DNA of 64,000 nt from Siphlonurus alternatus (Eukaryota > Arthropoda > Insecta > Ephemeroptera > Siphlonuridae), in assembly GCA_949825025.1 (NCBI GenBank), contig OX463786.1, forward strand, positions 7,861,094 to 7,925,093, written 5' to 3'. The notes under the pieces were generated by a model. That model saw only the letters and a list, made by a program, of their open reading frames with translations, did no database searches and was not told the origin of the DNA. Below, one piece after another: positions 54,588-64,000 of this stretch (positions within the stretch are counted from its first letter, which is position 1; the number at the start of each line of letters is the position of its first letter). The translations under genes and the position numbers were made by a program.

Positions 54588-57500
54588 GTGGGGATTACTG
54601 TGTTACTCTGGTGGTTTTATAGGGGGTTTAATTTTGTTACGTCTGTTGGTAAATATTTTATTTTATTTTAAAATTTTGAACTACATTTTGGTTGTACATG
54701 ATAAACATATCTTATTTTCACGTCAGCGTATATAGGACACTCACAAAAAAAAAAAAAACATTCATTATTTTATTTACATATACTGTAGTAAACATTAACA
54801 CTAATAAAAAGAAAAAAAAATATATTATATAAGTAACAAAAGTTACTGACAAGTGAGAGTACTGATAAAATTTTGTTTAATTGGAATGTAATTAGTTAAT
54901 AAAATAGGTATATATTATTATACTTTGTTTCTACTATTCTGATTACACTTTTTCGGACATTTTATTACTCTTATATGCCTTAACAGAATAAAATTCCTTA
55001 CCAATTAATACACTTTTTAACTTTTTGCGGAAAAGTTTATTATTTTCTATTTCTTTTAAACACATTGGTAAAAATTCAAATAATTTAGCTGTTTGATACA
55101 TTGCACAATTTTTGAAAAATTGAGTATTGTGCTTTTCAATAATTAATTAATTATCAGATGAACCTTATGTACAGTAAACATAAGAGTCATTAAATAATTT
55201 TTTATATAATAATTGTGTATTTACGATCATTTTTATGGAAGAATTATATAGTCATCATAGAAATTTCCGTGGTCAGACAATCTCCATGTTAATATTCCTG
55301 GATTTAAGATAACTATGGGTAGAAAATTTTGAAGAGTTAATGTTTAAAACCAACCCATTTAACGTTTGAACAGAATGATATTGTACTCAAAACAAGATAC
55401 TAGTATATTTTATTGAAGAATTTGAGATTGTACTGGCTGAAGGCTATGCTGCTCTTTTAAATTTCCAGTAAAGAATAGTAAATTTATAGTAATTCCGACT
55501 GAATATATGAACTATGTAAAATTTAAAATAAAACTCATAAATGGAAGTTGAAATTCACTTTTGTGTTTAGATAACAAGATAATTAATTAACGTACCTTTC
55601 CGATCTAATATACTATTCAGACACTTCCTATATTTTAATTAATTCATGCAAATTTAATTCAAAATTTTAATCAATTTTAAAAAATATAGCATGCATTAAT
55701 GTATTTTCAAATTTTATTATATAGCATTACAGTATTTTTTTTAATAATAAAATTTATTACATAAAAATATATAAAACATAATAACTGTTGAGTGGCAGTG
55801 ATATGACGATGTAATGTTAATCTGGGTGGCATGTTGTAGGAGCGAAACTGAGTCCTGGGGGCGCTGCCTGGTTCATGGCAGCCTCGCACGACCCCCGACC
55901 TTCCTCAAGAAACCTTACAAGGACTGCCCTCGTTGCCGAGGAAGCCTCGAAATACGTCTCACATGCGTAAGTGTAGAATCACAACATGTGAATTGTTTAA
56001 GTATCTATAATAATCTTATGTATAATATAAAATCGCCACAGGAAATTATTCCACATAAGAATCTACCAACTCCCATGGCTTATGATGTACGATTATATAT
56101 AATATAATCATATATGATTATTATGTATTGTATATAATGTTAACTAATGGCCGTAAGTTGCAGCCACCTATCCGAGAATAATCTGAGGATTATCCGTGGA
56201 TTATTTACTAATTAACATTAAAATTCTCGGATAATTGTCGGATTTTTCCAAGATAGGTTGGCTGCAACTTACGGCCATCAGACTATATATTATTATTGGT
56301 AGATTATTCAAATTATTTTTTATTTTTGCTTCTTTGCCATTTAAAAGCACATTCACAATCGTATTTTACATACAATAATATTATATCAATTCACCCACAA
56401 CTTGTCCAAGCATTCAAATTTACTTTTAAAACTAAGTGGTCTAAATAAATATTAGAAAATAATAGATTTAAAACTTTTAAAATTATTGAACATAATTATT
56501 GTATATATTTTTATGTAATATAATGTAAAAAATATTAACATATATATTTTACATATAATTTTAATAATCATTTTTTAAAACACTAATTAATATTTTTAGT
56601 ATTAACAATAATTTTAAGTATATACTGTATATTATCTGTTTAAAAAAAATAATACTGCACATCGTTCAAGTAAACATTTTGAATTATTGCAGTATGATTT
56701 TCTGTTCTCACCTGCATGCTGCAAAACACTATGACAACATAGTCTTGTAAAAAAATGATCCATTACAATTATATACGTAATTTAGTATTTGTCCTTCCAT
56801 TTTGGGGGTATAATATAAAGCTACTTAAAAATTGAAAAATAATACATAACTGGAGATCATCTGTTCGAAAATAAATGAGTATGAAAAAATATATATTTCC
56901 ATTTAAAATACTTCATATACAAACTACAGACCCTAATGGGGTACTGACCGGTATTTGAGTTAGCAATACTAGTAAAAAGTACTGTGAATTCCATGAAGAA
57001 CGAGCCCTATTAGAGCATTCTACGACAATTTGCTGATTTTATATGATTTTTTAAAACTTTTTTGATGACGTCATAGCATTGAATCTTAAATGGGAAAATG
57101 CATCAGTTAACATTGCTAAAATGAAAAGTTATTGAGGTAGGAAATTGAAACCTTCATTATCGTGATTCTAGCACCCAAAAACCTTGCAAATTTAGGTTTG
57201 GTTACATTTCAAATATGAAGTATGGGATTTGGCAATGTTAACTGATATATTTTCCTATTTAAGATTCAATGCTATGACGTCATTTTTGAGAGGTTTCAAA
57301 AATTCATATAAAATCAGGAAATTGTCGTAGAATGCTGTAATAGGGATTGTTCTTCATGAAATTCTCGTGCCTTTTGAAATGTTGACAAAAACTTGAAACT
57401 ATTTTTTTGGTCAGTACCCCATTAAGAAATAAAAATTACGTCTTCAATCGTACTTTATATGCCCAAAATGTAATCTTATAACATCTTTGTACTTCAATAA

Positions 57501-60500
57501 CATATCTTATTTATTGATGCTTAACATGGTGCTAAACTATGAGCTTAACATGGTTAGCCCCTGGTTTAGTACCATGTTTAGTACCAGGGATAAAAATTGA
57601 AGCTAAAGTGGGGGTTAAAGTGCTCTGTGAATGCCCCACTTTATGTCTAAATTTTTATGCTTAAAGAAAAGGAAAGAAGACGTAATCTCATCTTTTTTCC
57701 TCGGGAATATTGTAAAATAGGATAAAAAAAGAGACGTGAAAAGTGAATGGTAGATGAAATTTATTTGAATGTTACAGGTACACTTTGTCTCGCGAGCAAG
57801 TAAGTTACGGACTTCCCGTCATGGACGTCCGCTCGTCTCTTCTGGGCGAGCAGTGCCCCCTTGAAGTAGACTTTCCGTGTCAGCCCCGCAAGTACCGCGC
57901 TCACACGGGCTACTGCAACAACGTGCAGAGTCCACACTGGGGCAACGCAAACACCAGACTGCTCAGGTTCATGCCTGCAGAGTATGGGGATGGTGAGTTG
58001 ATGACGTCATTAGAGGCTTCAAGATGGAGCAATAGGTCTGTTCGTAAATACACAGTCAGAAAGAATCGATTTTTTTGTGATGAACCTTCTGTACATAGAA
58101 CATAAGGTTCATCACAAATAATCAATTCTTTCTGATTGTGTATTTACGAACAGACCTAGTGTCACGCGAGGCTTGGCGGGGCGAGAAAAGCGCACTTGCA
58201 GTAAAATCGTATGGCAGCCATATTAGAAGGCTTTTTACGCAACGATTTAATCGCGGCACGATTTTTCCTCGCCAATATGGCTGCTATGCGATTTTATTGC
58301 AAGTGCGCTTTTCTCGCCCCGCCAAGCCTCGCGTGCCATCGCTCCATGGTGGAAAAGCATCTTCAAGTATTTCAAGTACTTTGAAATACATTATAATATA
58401 GACTGTATATAATAATGCGCAATAGTTGCCATAAGTACGGACGGAGTAGTCAAAAAAGTCATTAATGAAGTTTATAATTAATTAATTTATAAGTTATAAT
58501 AATTTAATAATATTAAATATGACAATAAAATTGTTAATAATATTGATAAATGTTGTCCCAAATCATCTGGTTGGCAAAAAAAAAAAAAAAAAGTTAAAAG
58601 TTAAACTCGTTATCGATCGTTTGAAATTGAGTAAAAAAATTGACTTCAAATTTTTGCTTTGAGAGAGGGAGTTTTAAGTATTATATGAGCGGACGAAATT
58701 CACGAAGAAAAATATTTTTCACTAACCGTGGTTAGCGACAGCTCAACCTAATATGACACTAATCGGAAGAAATGTGGATATCTCTCTAGACAAAACGTTC
58801 TTGAACTGCACCCTACCTGAATCTAATGCACCTTCTCCACGCAGGGGTGAGTGTTCCCCGACACAGCTCCAAGGCTCAGCCACTGCCGAGTGCCAGGGAG
58901 GTGTCACTGGCGGTGCACAGAGACGCTGATTTACCGCACCCTCACTTGATGGCGCTGGCGGCGGTCTGGGGTGAACTGGTGGCTCATGACATCGCACATA
59001 CCCCCAGAATGGCAGGTGAGACAAAGTTGGTCTGGTCCATGCTGGGAGTATAGCTTTTCTACACCAGCTAAGAGGTTGGAGTAGGTAGTGCAATGCAAAT
59101 GACGTTACAGTTCATAAACCCGAGAAGACGACCCTGCTCAGAGTAGTTTTTTAAAAAAAAATTAAATAGATTTTTAACAAAAATATTTAAAAAATAAAAA
59201 TATTTTGTAATATATTAAAACATTTAAAAAAATATTATTTAATTATATTTTTGTTTTAATTTTATAAAATAATTTAATGTTTTGTTTTAATGCATAATTT
59301 ATTCTGATAAAATATTAAAAATTTAGATAAGTCAAAATAAATCGGATTGATTGAGCGACACATTTTATTAATACAGCAAACTGATATGATTGTCATTATG
59401 TAACATGGAGATATTCCGAAATAACATAAATAACATATCAGTTTGGAGTATTAATAAAATGTCGCTCAATCAATCCGTGTGCTGTAATGCATATGGTTGT
59501 ACCACAAAAGTTAAGCGTCTAGCTTATATATAGCATTAGTATAAGTTTGTAGGTTAGCAGCCACTTGTGTTATGGTGCTTTTAGTGCCTTGCTTACTACC
59601 CCCATTCCACTAATAAATTTCAAGATAATGCTTCTCATCTATATTTATATAATTAATGAAAATCCCCTGAATATGTTTATTACAAATATTACATATTTTA
59701 AATTTTAAAAAAATTTAATTTTATATTTGATGTAGGTCCTAACGGCGAACGCCTCAAATGTTGCGGCGTGAACTTCAATGACTTCCACGTGGAATGTTTC
59801 CCCATCCGACTTCCGGAGAATGACCCGGTGTACGCTCGCACTGGGGACAAGTGTCAAGAATATGCAAGATCAGCAACCTCACCTCGCATAGGCTGCACTT
59901 TGGGTGAGTGACATTCGCACTATTCACCCCCAATATAGTGACAATGTATTAAGATTAATTATACAAAATCTATTAATTAGTCAATAGTGTAATTAAAAAT
60001 ATAAAAAAAACTTTTTTTTCCTGTAAGAAGTAAAATGATGGTGGATCCATATAGCTGATGTATTTTTATCTCTATTACTAATATTACTATGATATATTGA
60101 AGTGAATTATTATAATATTATAAATAATTTTATATAATTATCATTCCCATCAACCAATTGAAAAATTTTGCAGTGTGCAACGTTATATTATATTATAAAT
60201 TATTAAAGAAACAAAAACAGAATGAATTTACTGCATTGATTAATATTTATAAGTATGTTAATTCTCAAAGTGGTCTTCTTGTTTAATATGTTTACACATT
60301 TTTTATTTATAATAAAAAAATAATTTTATTAATATGAATTACAATTAAACTGATACATTGAATTATAAATTTATCGATTCATAGAATTATTATAATTTAA
60401 ACTTTATGTTTTAATGTTGTTTTTTTTTGTTGTTTTTATTTTCAGCAGTAAAATATTAAATGTTGCATATAACATTTTGAAAACAATTGTTCGCAAGCTT

Positions 60501-63500
60501 TGAAGTTATTTATTCATCTTTCTAATATTTGTGAAGTAGCATGCATAGTTTCCAGGATATGTTATAATATATATTATAAAACATGAAACATGAATATTGA
60601 TTAACTTATTAATTCATTTTATATTGTTTAAATTATTAAAAATATAAATGTGTTATGTAACATTATATTATTCTTAATTAAACCCTATTGGGTACTTCTA
60701 TTTACTAATTACATACTACTTCGAAACCCCGAACCTTCCGAAACCCTAACTTGAGCGTTTCGCGGGCTCTTCCATCCCGGCAAATCCTTGCAAATCCATC
60801 CCGGCATTTGCCTGCGGCTGAGGGAAACGTGGAAACCTCAGCCAGGATGGACGCTACAGCTTTTGTCATTGAACCGGAATTGCAATGGTCCAAAGCCAGG
60901 GGAACCACATAGTGGAAAAGAGCAACATTTTACCCTGGGTGGGAAACGTGGTAATTGTTGAAAATGGTCAACTATCCAACTACTAACCACGCGCGGCGTT
61001 GCTTGACTTCGGTGATCTGACGAGACCCGGTCAAGCGCACTGCGCCACACCTCCTCCCACAACATTATATAAAATACTACTCCCTCTATGTAATAAGTGT
61101 AATACAATTTATACAATTGAGTTGTGAATTATTCACAAATAGAAATTAACTATTTGCTTATAGAAAAGATGTGATGTTCTATTTAATACATAATGGAAGA
61201 ATAATTAATTTATAGAAAATTTGTATTATTTATTTTTGTAATGAAACAATGTCATATTATTTTTTTAAATGCAATTAAATTAAATATTATTTAATTTCAA
61301 ATATAACTAATTTTTAATTAATATTTATTTTATTCATCATTCAACTTTTCTAGTTAAAAAAACAAAAACTAAATAAACGGCGCTTATAATTATTAGAGTG
61401 CAATACACCAAATGAATGATAAAAAGATAGCAAGAGCGCAAACTTTTGCAGGTGGTTTGTTCGCATTAAATGGCCGTGATCAAGGATGATATATAGAGAT
61501 ATGCTCCTTGGCCGTGATTTTCCTAGTTGTACCATGGTGATTTTCCCATTTAAATGAGTCACACGAGTTTAAAAATGTAGTGCCACGCTCTCCACTTTTG
61601 TTTGCTATAAAATTTTATAGCAAATTTCAAATTAATCATTATGTTAATTTTAGGTCCTCGAGAGCAACTGAACCAGGCTACTTCGTTTCTTGATGCCTCG
61701 GTGGTGTACGGAAATTCACATGAAGAATCTTTGAAATTGCGCACTGGACAAGGTGGACTTCTGCGCAGCCAAAATGGAAAGAATGGGAAACCATTGCTGC
61801 CACCTGGTGACAATCCTGAGGACTGTAGGAGTAATGGAACTAACAAGTGAGTAGGGGGAAAATAAATTGAACTTCTTACATTTGAAAAACAACATAAATT
61901 GTACTGAATATTAGGTAGAATAACGCAAATAACAGAAAATTGCACAAATAATTTTTGCTCTCATCTATTTTTCATTCAAGAGATCCCCGTGTGAATGAAC
62001 ACATTGGGTTGGCAACAATGCTTTTGCACTAACATAACCTTACTTGATGGTTGGCAACACTGACATCACTAAATATTTCAGGTGTTTCCAAGCTGGAGAT
62101 CCCCGTGTGAATGAACACGTTGGGTTGGCAGCCCTGCACACACTATTACTGCGGGAACATAATCGTATTGCTACGCGGTTGGCAACACTGAACCCACACT
62201 GGGGAGATGACACACTGTACCACGAGTCGCGGAGAATTGTGGCAGCTGAAATTCAACATATTACTTACACCGAGTTCCTACCTGTAGCTTTGGGACAGGT
62301 GAGTCATATTTACATTATCAGGATTTTTTGATGATGATAAAATTGATATGAAAATTAAAATGTGTCAGTTCCTTCTTATTATTTTATTTATTTATTATTA
62401 TTATTTATTACATCCATGCAGTCATGTAGGGGTTTTGTCTTTTTTTAGCAGGTGTTCATCACCTTCAGTTCTCATAGAAATGATATATAGACAGCAATAG
62501 GCAAAGAAGTTTTACATTTCATTTTAATTTTGATAAAAGATAATAGAATTAAAAATTAATATAAAATAATGTAATATATATATTTTTATTATTATTATTT
62601 TTAATTTTACAAAACTTTTTAACATTTTTAATATTCGATTTTGCAAAAATATTATTAAATCAAATTTTTAATTGTAATTAATTAATTGTTTAAAATGTTT
62701 TTAAAAAAATTCAAATAAATAACAGCAACATTACAAATGATTATAACATATCTATAAATCGATAATTCAGTTGATCTTTCATGGTGGACGGTATTAATAT
62801 TTTTTTTTTTAATTTTTAATCAAACCCTGTATGAATATTATTAATTCGTACGTACATGTCATGACCTTTGAGCGCAGGGATCGGATGCAGATGCAAGATG
62901 CACACGGATGCGCGAAAATGGGCTTGCATCCGCATCCGTGCATCCCAGATGCACAGGGAAAAATGAATGCATCCGGATGCGCATCCCAGATGCACGGGAA
63001 AAAATTAATGCATCCGGATGCGCATCCCAGATGTATGAAAAATAAATTTGCATCCGGATGCGCATCCACGGATGCACGAAAAATAAATTTGCATCCATTT
63101 AACATTTTTTTTCTCTTTTTTTATCAGGTTTTTTGCTAATGGCCTCTAAATAAATCTTTCACACGAGGCATTTTTTTAACATTTATTTGCCACTTGTCGT
63201 TTAAAATTGCAAGAAACAAAGTGTATTATAAAAACCAAAGATCGGATGCAGATGCAAGATGCACACGGATGCGCAAAAATGGGCTTGCATCCGCATCCGT
63301 GTATCCCAGATGCACGAGAAAAAATTAATGCATCCGGATGCGCATCCCAGATGCATGGAAAATAAATTAGCATCCGGATGCGCATCCCAGATGCATGAAA
63401 AATAAATTTGCATCCGGATGCGATTCCATGGATGCACGAAAAATTAATTTGCATCCAGATGCGCATCTCGGATGCACGAAAAAAACGCATGCATCCGGGC

Positions 63501-63862
63501 TTTGAGATAAATATCAATTTTATATTTTGCCACATACATAATGGAAAAAAGCTTCAGTTTCTTCGATAAAATATTTCATGTAGCCCTTTTTTAACTTTTG
63601 AAAACTAATTGATTTTTTTTTTCTGCCACAATGCTGATTGTCAAACTAAAAGGAATCAAATTTCCCCTCTTTGAAACACTGCTTGAAGACATCTTATTTT
63701 CAGGACGTGGTTGACCGATACGGACTCCGACCTCAAAGCGCCGGTCATTTCTCAGGGTACAACATCAACCTGAACGCCGGAGTGGCTAACAGCGTGGCAG
63801 CAGCAGCACTGCAGTTTGTAGCCTCTCTCATGCCGAGAGCGCTTAATTTCTATGACATAAGG
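54383..63862 (+). CDS. Secreted animal haem peroxidase, 3'-partial, 8 exons
   Basis: Exons 54383-54587, 55840-55966, 57778-57992, 58845-59015, 59736-59903, 61654-61846, 62082-62298 and 63704-63862 join in frame for 485 codons. Signal peptide [16 protein letters not shown]. The peroxidase domain shows [15 protein letters not shown], the distal motif [13 protein letters not shown] (His230), Ca-site [11 protein letters not shown] (Thr305, Phe307, Asp309, Ser311), the Arg368/Glu371 pair in [21 protein letters not shown] and [12 protein letters not shown]. Oxidises donors with H2O2 outside the cell; insect members serve chorion or cuticle cross-linking, immunity or matrix roles. The residue before the distal His is Ala where mammalian peroxidases have the haem-linking Asp, and Gln91 (MPO numbering) is Glu. 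The proximal His and C-terminus lie beyond the window. I cannot assign an orthologue. Confidence 0.92.
54588..55839 (+). other. Peroxidase intron, no feature seen
   Basis: AT-rich; nothing recognised apart from short homopolymers. Confidence 0.5.
55840..55966 (+). CDS. Peroxidase coding exon 2
   Basis: After TTGTAG; encodes [20 protein letters not shown] to KYVSHA. Donor GTAAGT. Confidence 0.85.
56147..56278. mobile_element. Small foldback MITE
   Basis: ATGGCCGTAAGTTGCAGCCA faces TGGCTGCAACTTACGGCCAT, with inner TCCGAGAATAATC and GGATTATCC pieces. ~130 bp. Confidence 0.75.
56937..57420. mobile_element. Foldback element family E, copy 2
   Basis: GGGGTACTGACCGGTATTTG to TTTTTTTGGTCAGTACCCC; inverted relative to 3130-3604. 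In a peroxidase intron. Confidence 0.72.
57778..57992 (+). CDS. Peroxidase coding exon 3
   Basis: After TTACAG; encodes YTLSREQV... and the [15 protein letters not shown] block to AEYGDG. Donor GTGAGT at 57993. Confidence 0.92.
58034..58157. repeat. Hairpin 1 beside peroxidase exon 3
   Basis: AGGTCTGTTCGTAAATACAC faces GTGTATTTACGAACAGACCT, with inner TGTGATGAACCTT. Arms ~54 bp. Starts 42 bp after the donor. Confidence 0.8.
58163..58335. repeat. GC-rich hairpin 2 beside peroxidase exon 3
   Basis: CACGCGAGGCTTGGCGGGGC faces GCCCCGCCAAGCCTCGCGTG, with GCGAGAAAAGCGCACTTGCA and its complement inside. Arms ~75 bp; abuts hairpin 1. Confidence 0.82.
58845..59015 (+). CDS. Peroxidase coding exon 4 (distal His)
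   Basis: After CACGCAG; encodes GVSVPR to [16 protein letters not shown]. Donor GTGAGA at 59016. Confidence 0.92.
59343..59477. repeat. Hairpin in peroxidase intron
   Basis: CGGATTGATTGAGCGACA faces TGTCGCTCAATCAATCCG, with inner AAACTGATATG and CATATCAGTTT; ~135 bp. Confidence 0.8.
59736..59903 (+). CDS. Peroxidase coding exon 5
   Basis: After GATGTAG; encodes [33 protein letters not shown] and IGCTLG. Donor GTGAGT. Confidence 0.92.
60715..61045 (-). mobile_element. 5S-rRNA-derived SINE, copy 3
   Basis: The - strand head (complement at 60963-61035) is the 5S promoter (GAAGTCAAGCAACGCCGCGC). The body holds TGGTTCCCCTGGCTTTGG, GGCTGAGGTTTCCACGTTTC and AAATGCCGGGATGG. In a peroxidase intron. 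Confidence 0.78.
61654..61846 (+). CDS. Peroxidase coding exon 6 (Ca site)
   Basis: After TTTTAG; encodes [20 protein letters not shown] to EDCRSNGTN. Donor GTGAGT at 61847. Confidence 0.92.
61981..62078 (+). pseudogene. Decayed duplicate of the start of peroxidase exon 7
   Basis: AGATCCCCGTGTGAATGAAC at 61981 is identical to exon 7 from 62097, then diverges (TTGGGTTGGCAACAATGC). GGTTGGCAACACTGACATCACT at 62049 matches a later part of the exon. Small deletions break the frame. Confidence 0.75.
62082..62298 (+). CDS. Peroxidase coding exon 7 (Arg/Glu haem pocket)
   Basis: After ATTTCAG; encodes [20 protein letters not shown] to FLPVALGQ, phase 0 end. A decayed copy of its first ~100 nt lies 116 bp upstream. 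Confidence 0.92.
62299..62878 (+). other. AT-rich part of the peroxidase intron
   Basis: Nothing recognised before the minisatellite. Confidence 0.45.
62879..63499. repeat. Two blocks of a ~40-bp GGATGC/GCATCC minisatellite
   Basis: Blocks 62879-63099 and 63240-63499 start with the same ATCGGATGCAGATGCAAGAT and are ~361 bp apart. The inner unit of 40-41 bp carries CATCCGGATGCGCATCCCAG. Peroxidase intron; ORFs across it are repeat artefacts. Confidence 0.9.
63704..63862 (+). CDS. Peroxidase coding exon 8
   Basis: After TTTTCAG; encodes [12 protein letters not shown] to ALNFYDIR. Donor GTGAGT at 63863. The next exon is outside the window. Confidence 0.9.
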
Positions 63863-64000
63863 GTGAGTTTAATATGGAAATAGTATGAATACAACGCCTT
63901 TAGAAGCATTCAAGTCAAGATTCATGTTTTAAAATTTTCCATACTTATTTTTCAATTATTTTACACAATTTGAAATAAGAAGAGTACACTTCATTAAAAA

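Noticed and set aside
54352..54735. 127-codon ORF in another frame over peroxidase exon 1
   Set aside because: Shadow frame of a GC-richer exon; the overlapping frame has the signal peptide and joins the other peroxidase exons in phase.
57785..58105. Extended ORF past peroxidase exon 3 into the hairpin
   Set aside because: Read-through beyond a good GTGAGT donor; the tail is hairpin sequence, not peroxidase.
62809..63535. Several ~100-codon repeat ORFs on both strands
   Set aside because: Produced by the 40-bp GGATGC minisatellite lying in an intron of the peroxidase.

Overview
The window reads as nuclear DNA of an insect. It is very AT-rich, with GC-richer protein-coding exons that have GT-AG introns of 0.1 to 6 kb, and it is packed with short palindromic transposon derivatives. 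I recognise three genes, all on the + strand. Exact species cannot be read from the sequence. The repeat style (many MITEs, 5S-rRNA-derived SINEs) and long introns would fit a hemipteran or polyneopteran insect, but that is only an inference.

Layout. About 1-15.2 kb: the 3' part of a secreted clip-type (snake/CLIPC-like) serine protease. It has the linker and complete catalytic domain in five exons, plus a possible 21-nt mini-exon; the N-terminal clip part would lie upstream of the window. Its introns hold many foldback elements. One is a 2.1 kb TTAA-flanked element made of a near-perfect ~1.6 kb palindrome. About 15.2-19 kb: intergenic, with MITEs and a 5S-derived SINE. About 19-23.4 kb: a complete four-exon MORN4/retinophilin gene (154 codons). 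About 23.4-54.2 kb: a ~31 kb stretch with no recognised coding gene, full of MITEs, SINE pieces and simple repeats, with one candidate non-coding first exon near 39 kb. About 54.4 kb to the end: the first eight coding exons (485 codons) of a secreted animal haem peroxidase, which continues past the window.

The three genes have no obvious joint function. The protease belongs to a family that acts in haemolymph proteolytic cascades (patterning, melanisation, Toll signalling). MORN4/retinophilin is a partner of class III myosin in photoreceptors. The peroxidase is a secreted redox enzyme.

Points most worth a second look: the giant nested palindrome in a protease intron; tandem duplication of the 3' end of a protease exon together with its splice donor; a decayed duplicate of a peroxidase exon start just upstream of the real exon; loss of the usual haem-linking Asp in the peroxidase distal motif; a MITE family whose ends carry an acceptor-like splice site on both strands; and several TTAA-flanked foldback elements, one with an identifiable empty site elsewhere in the window.
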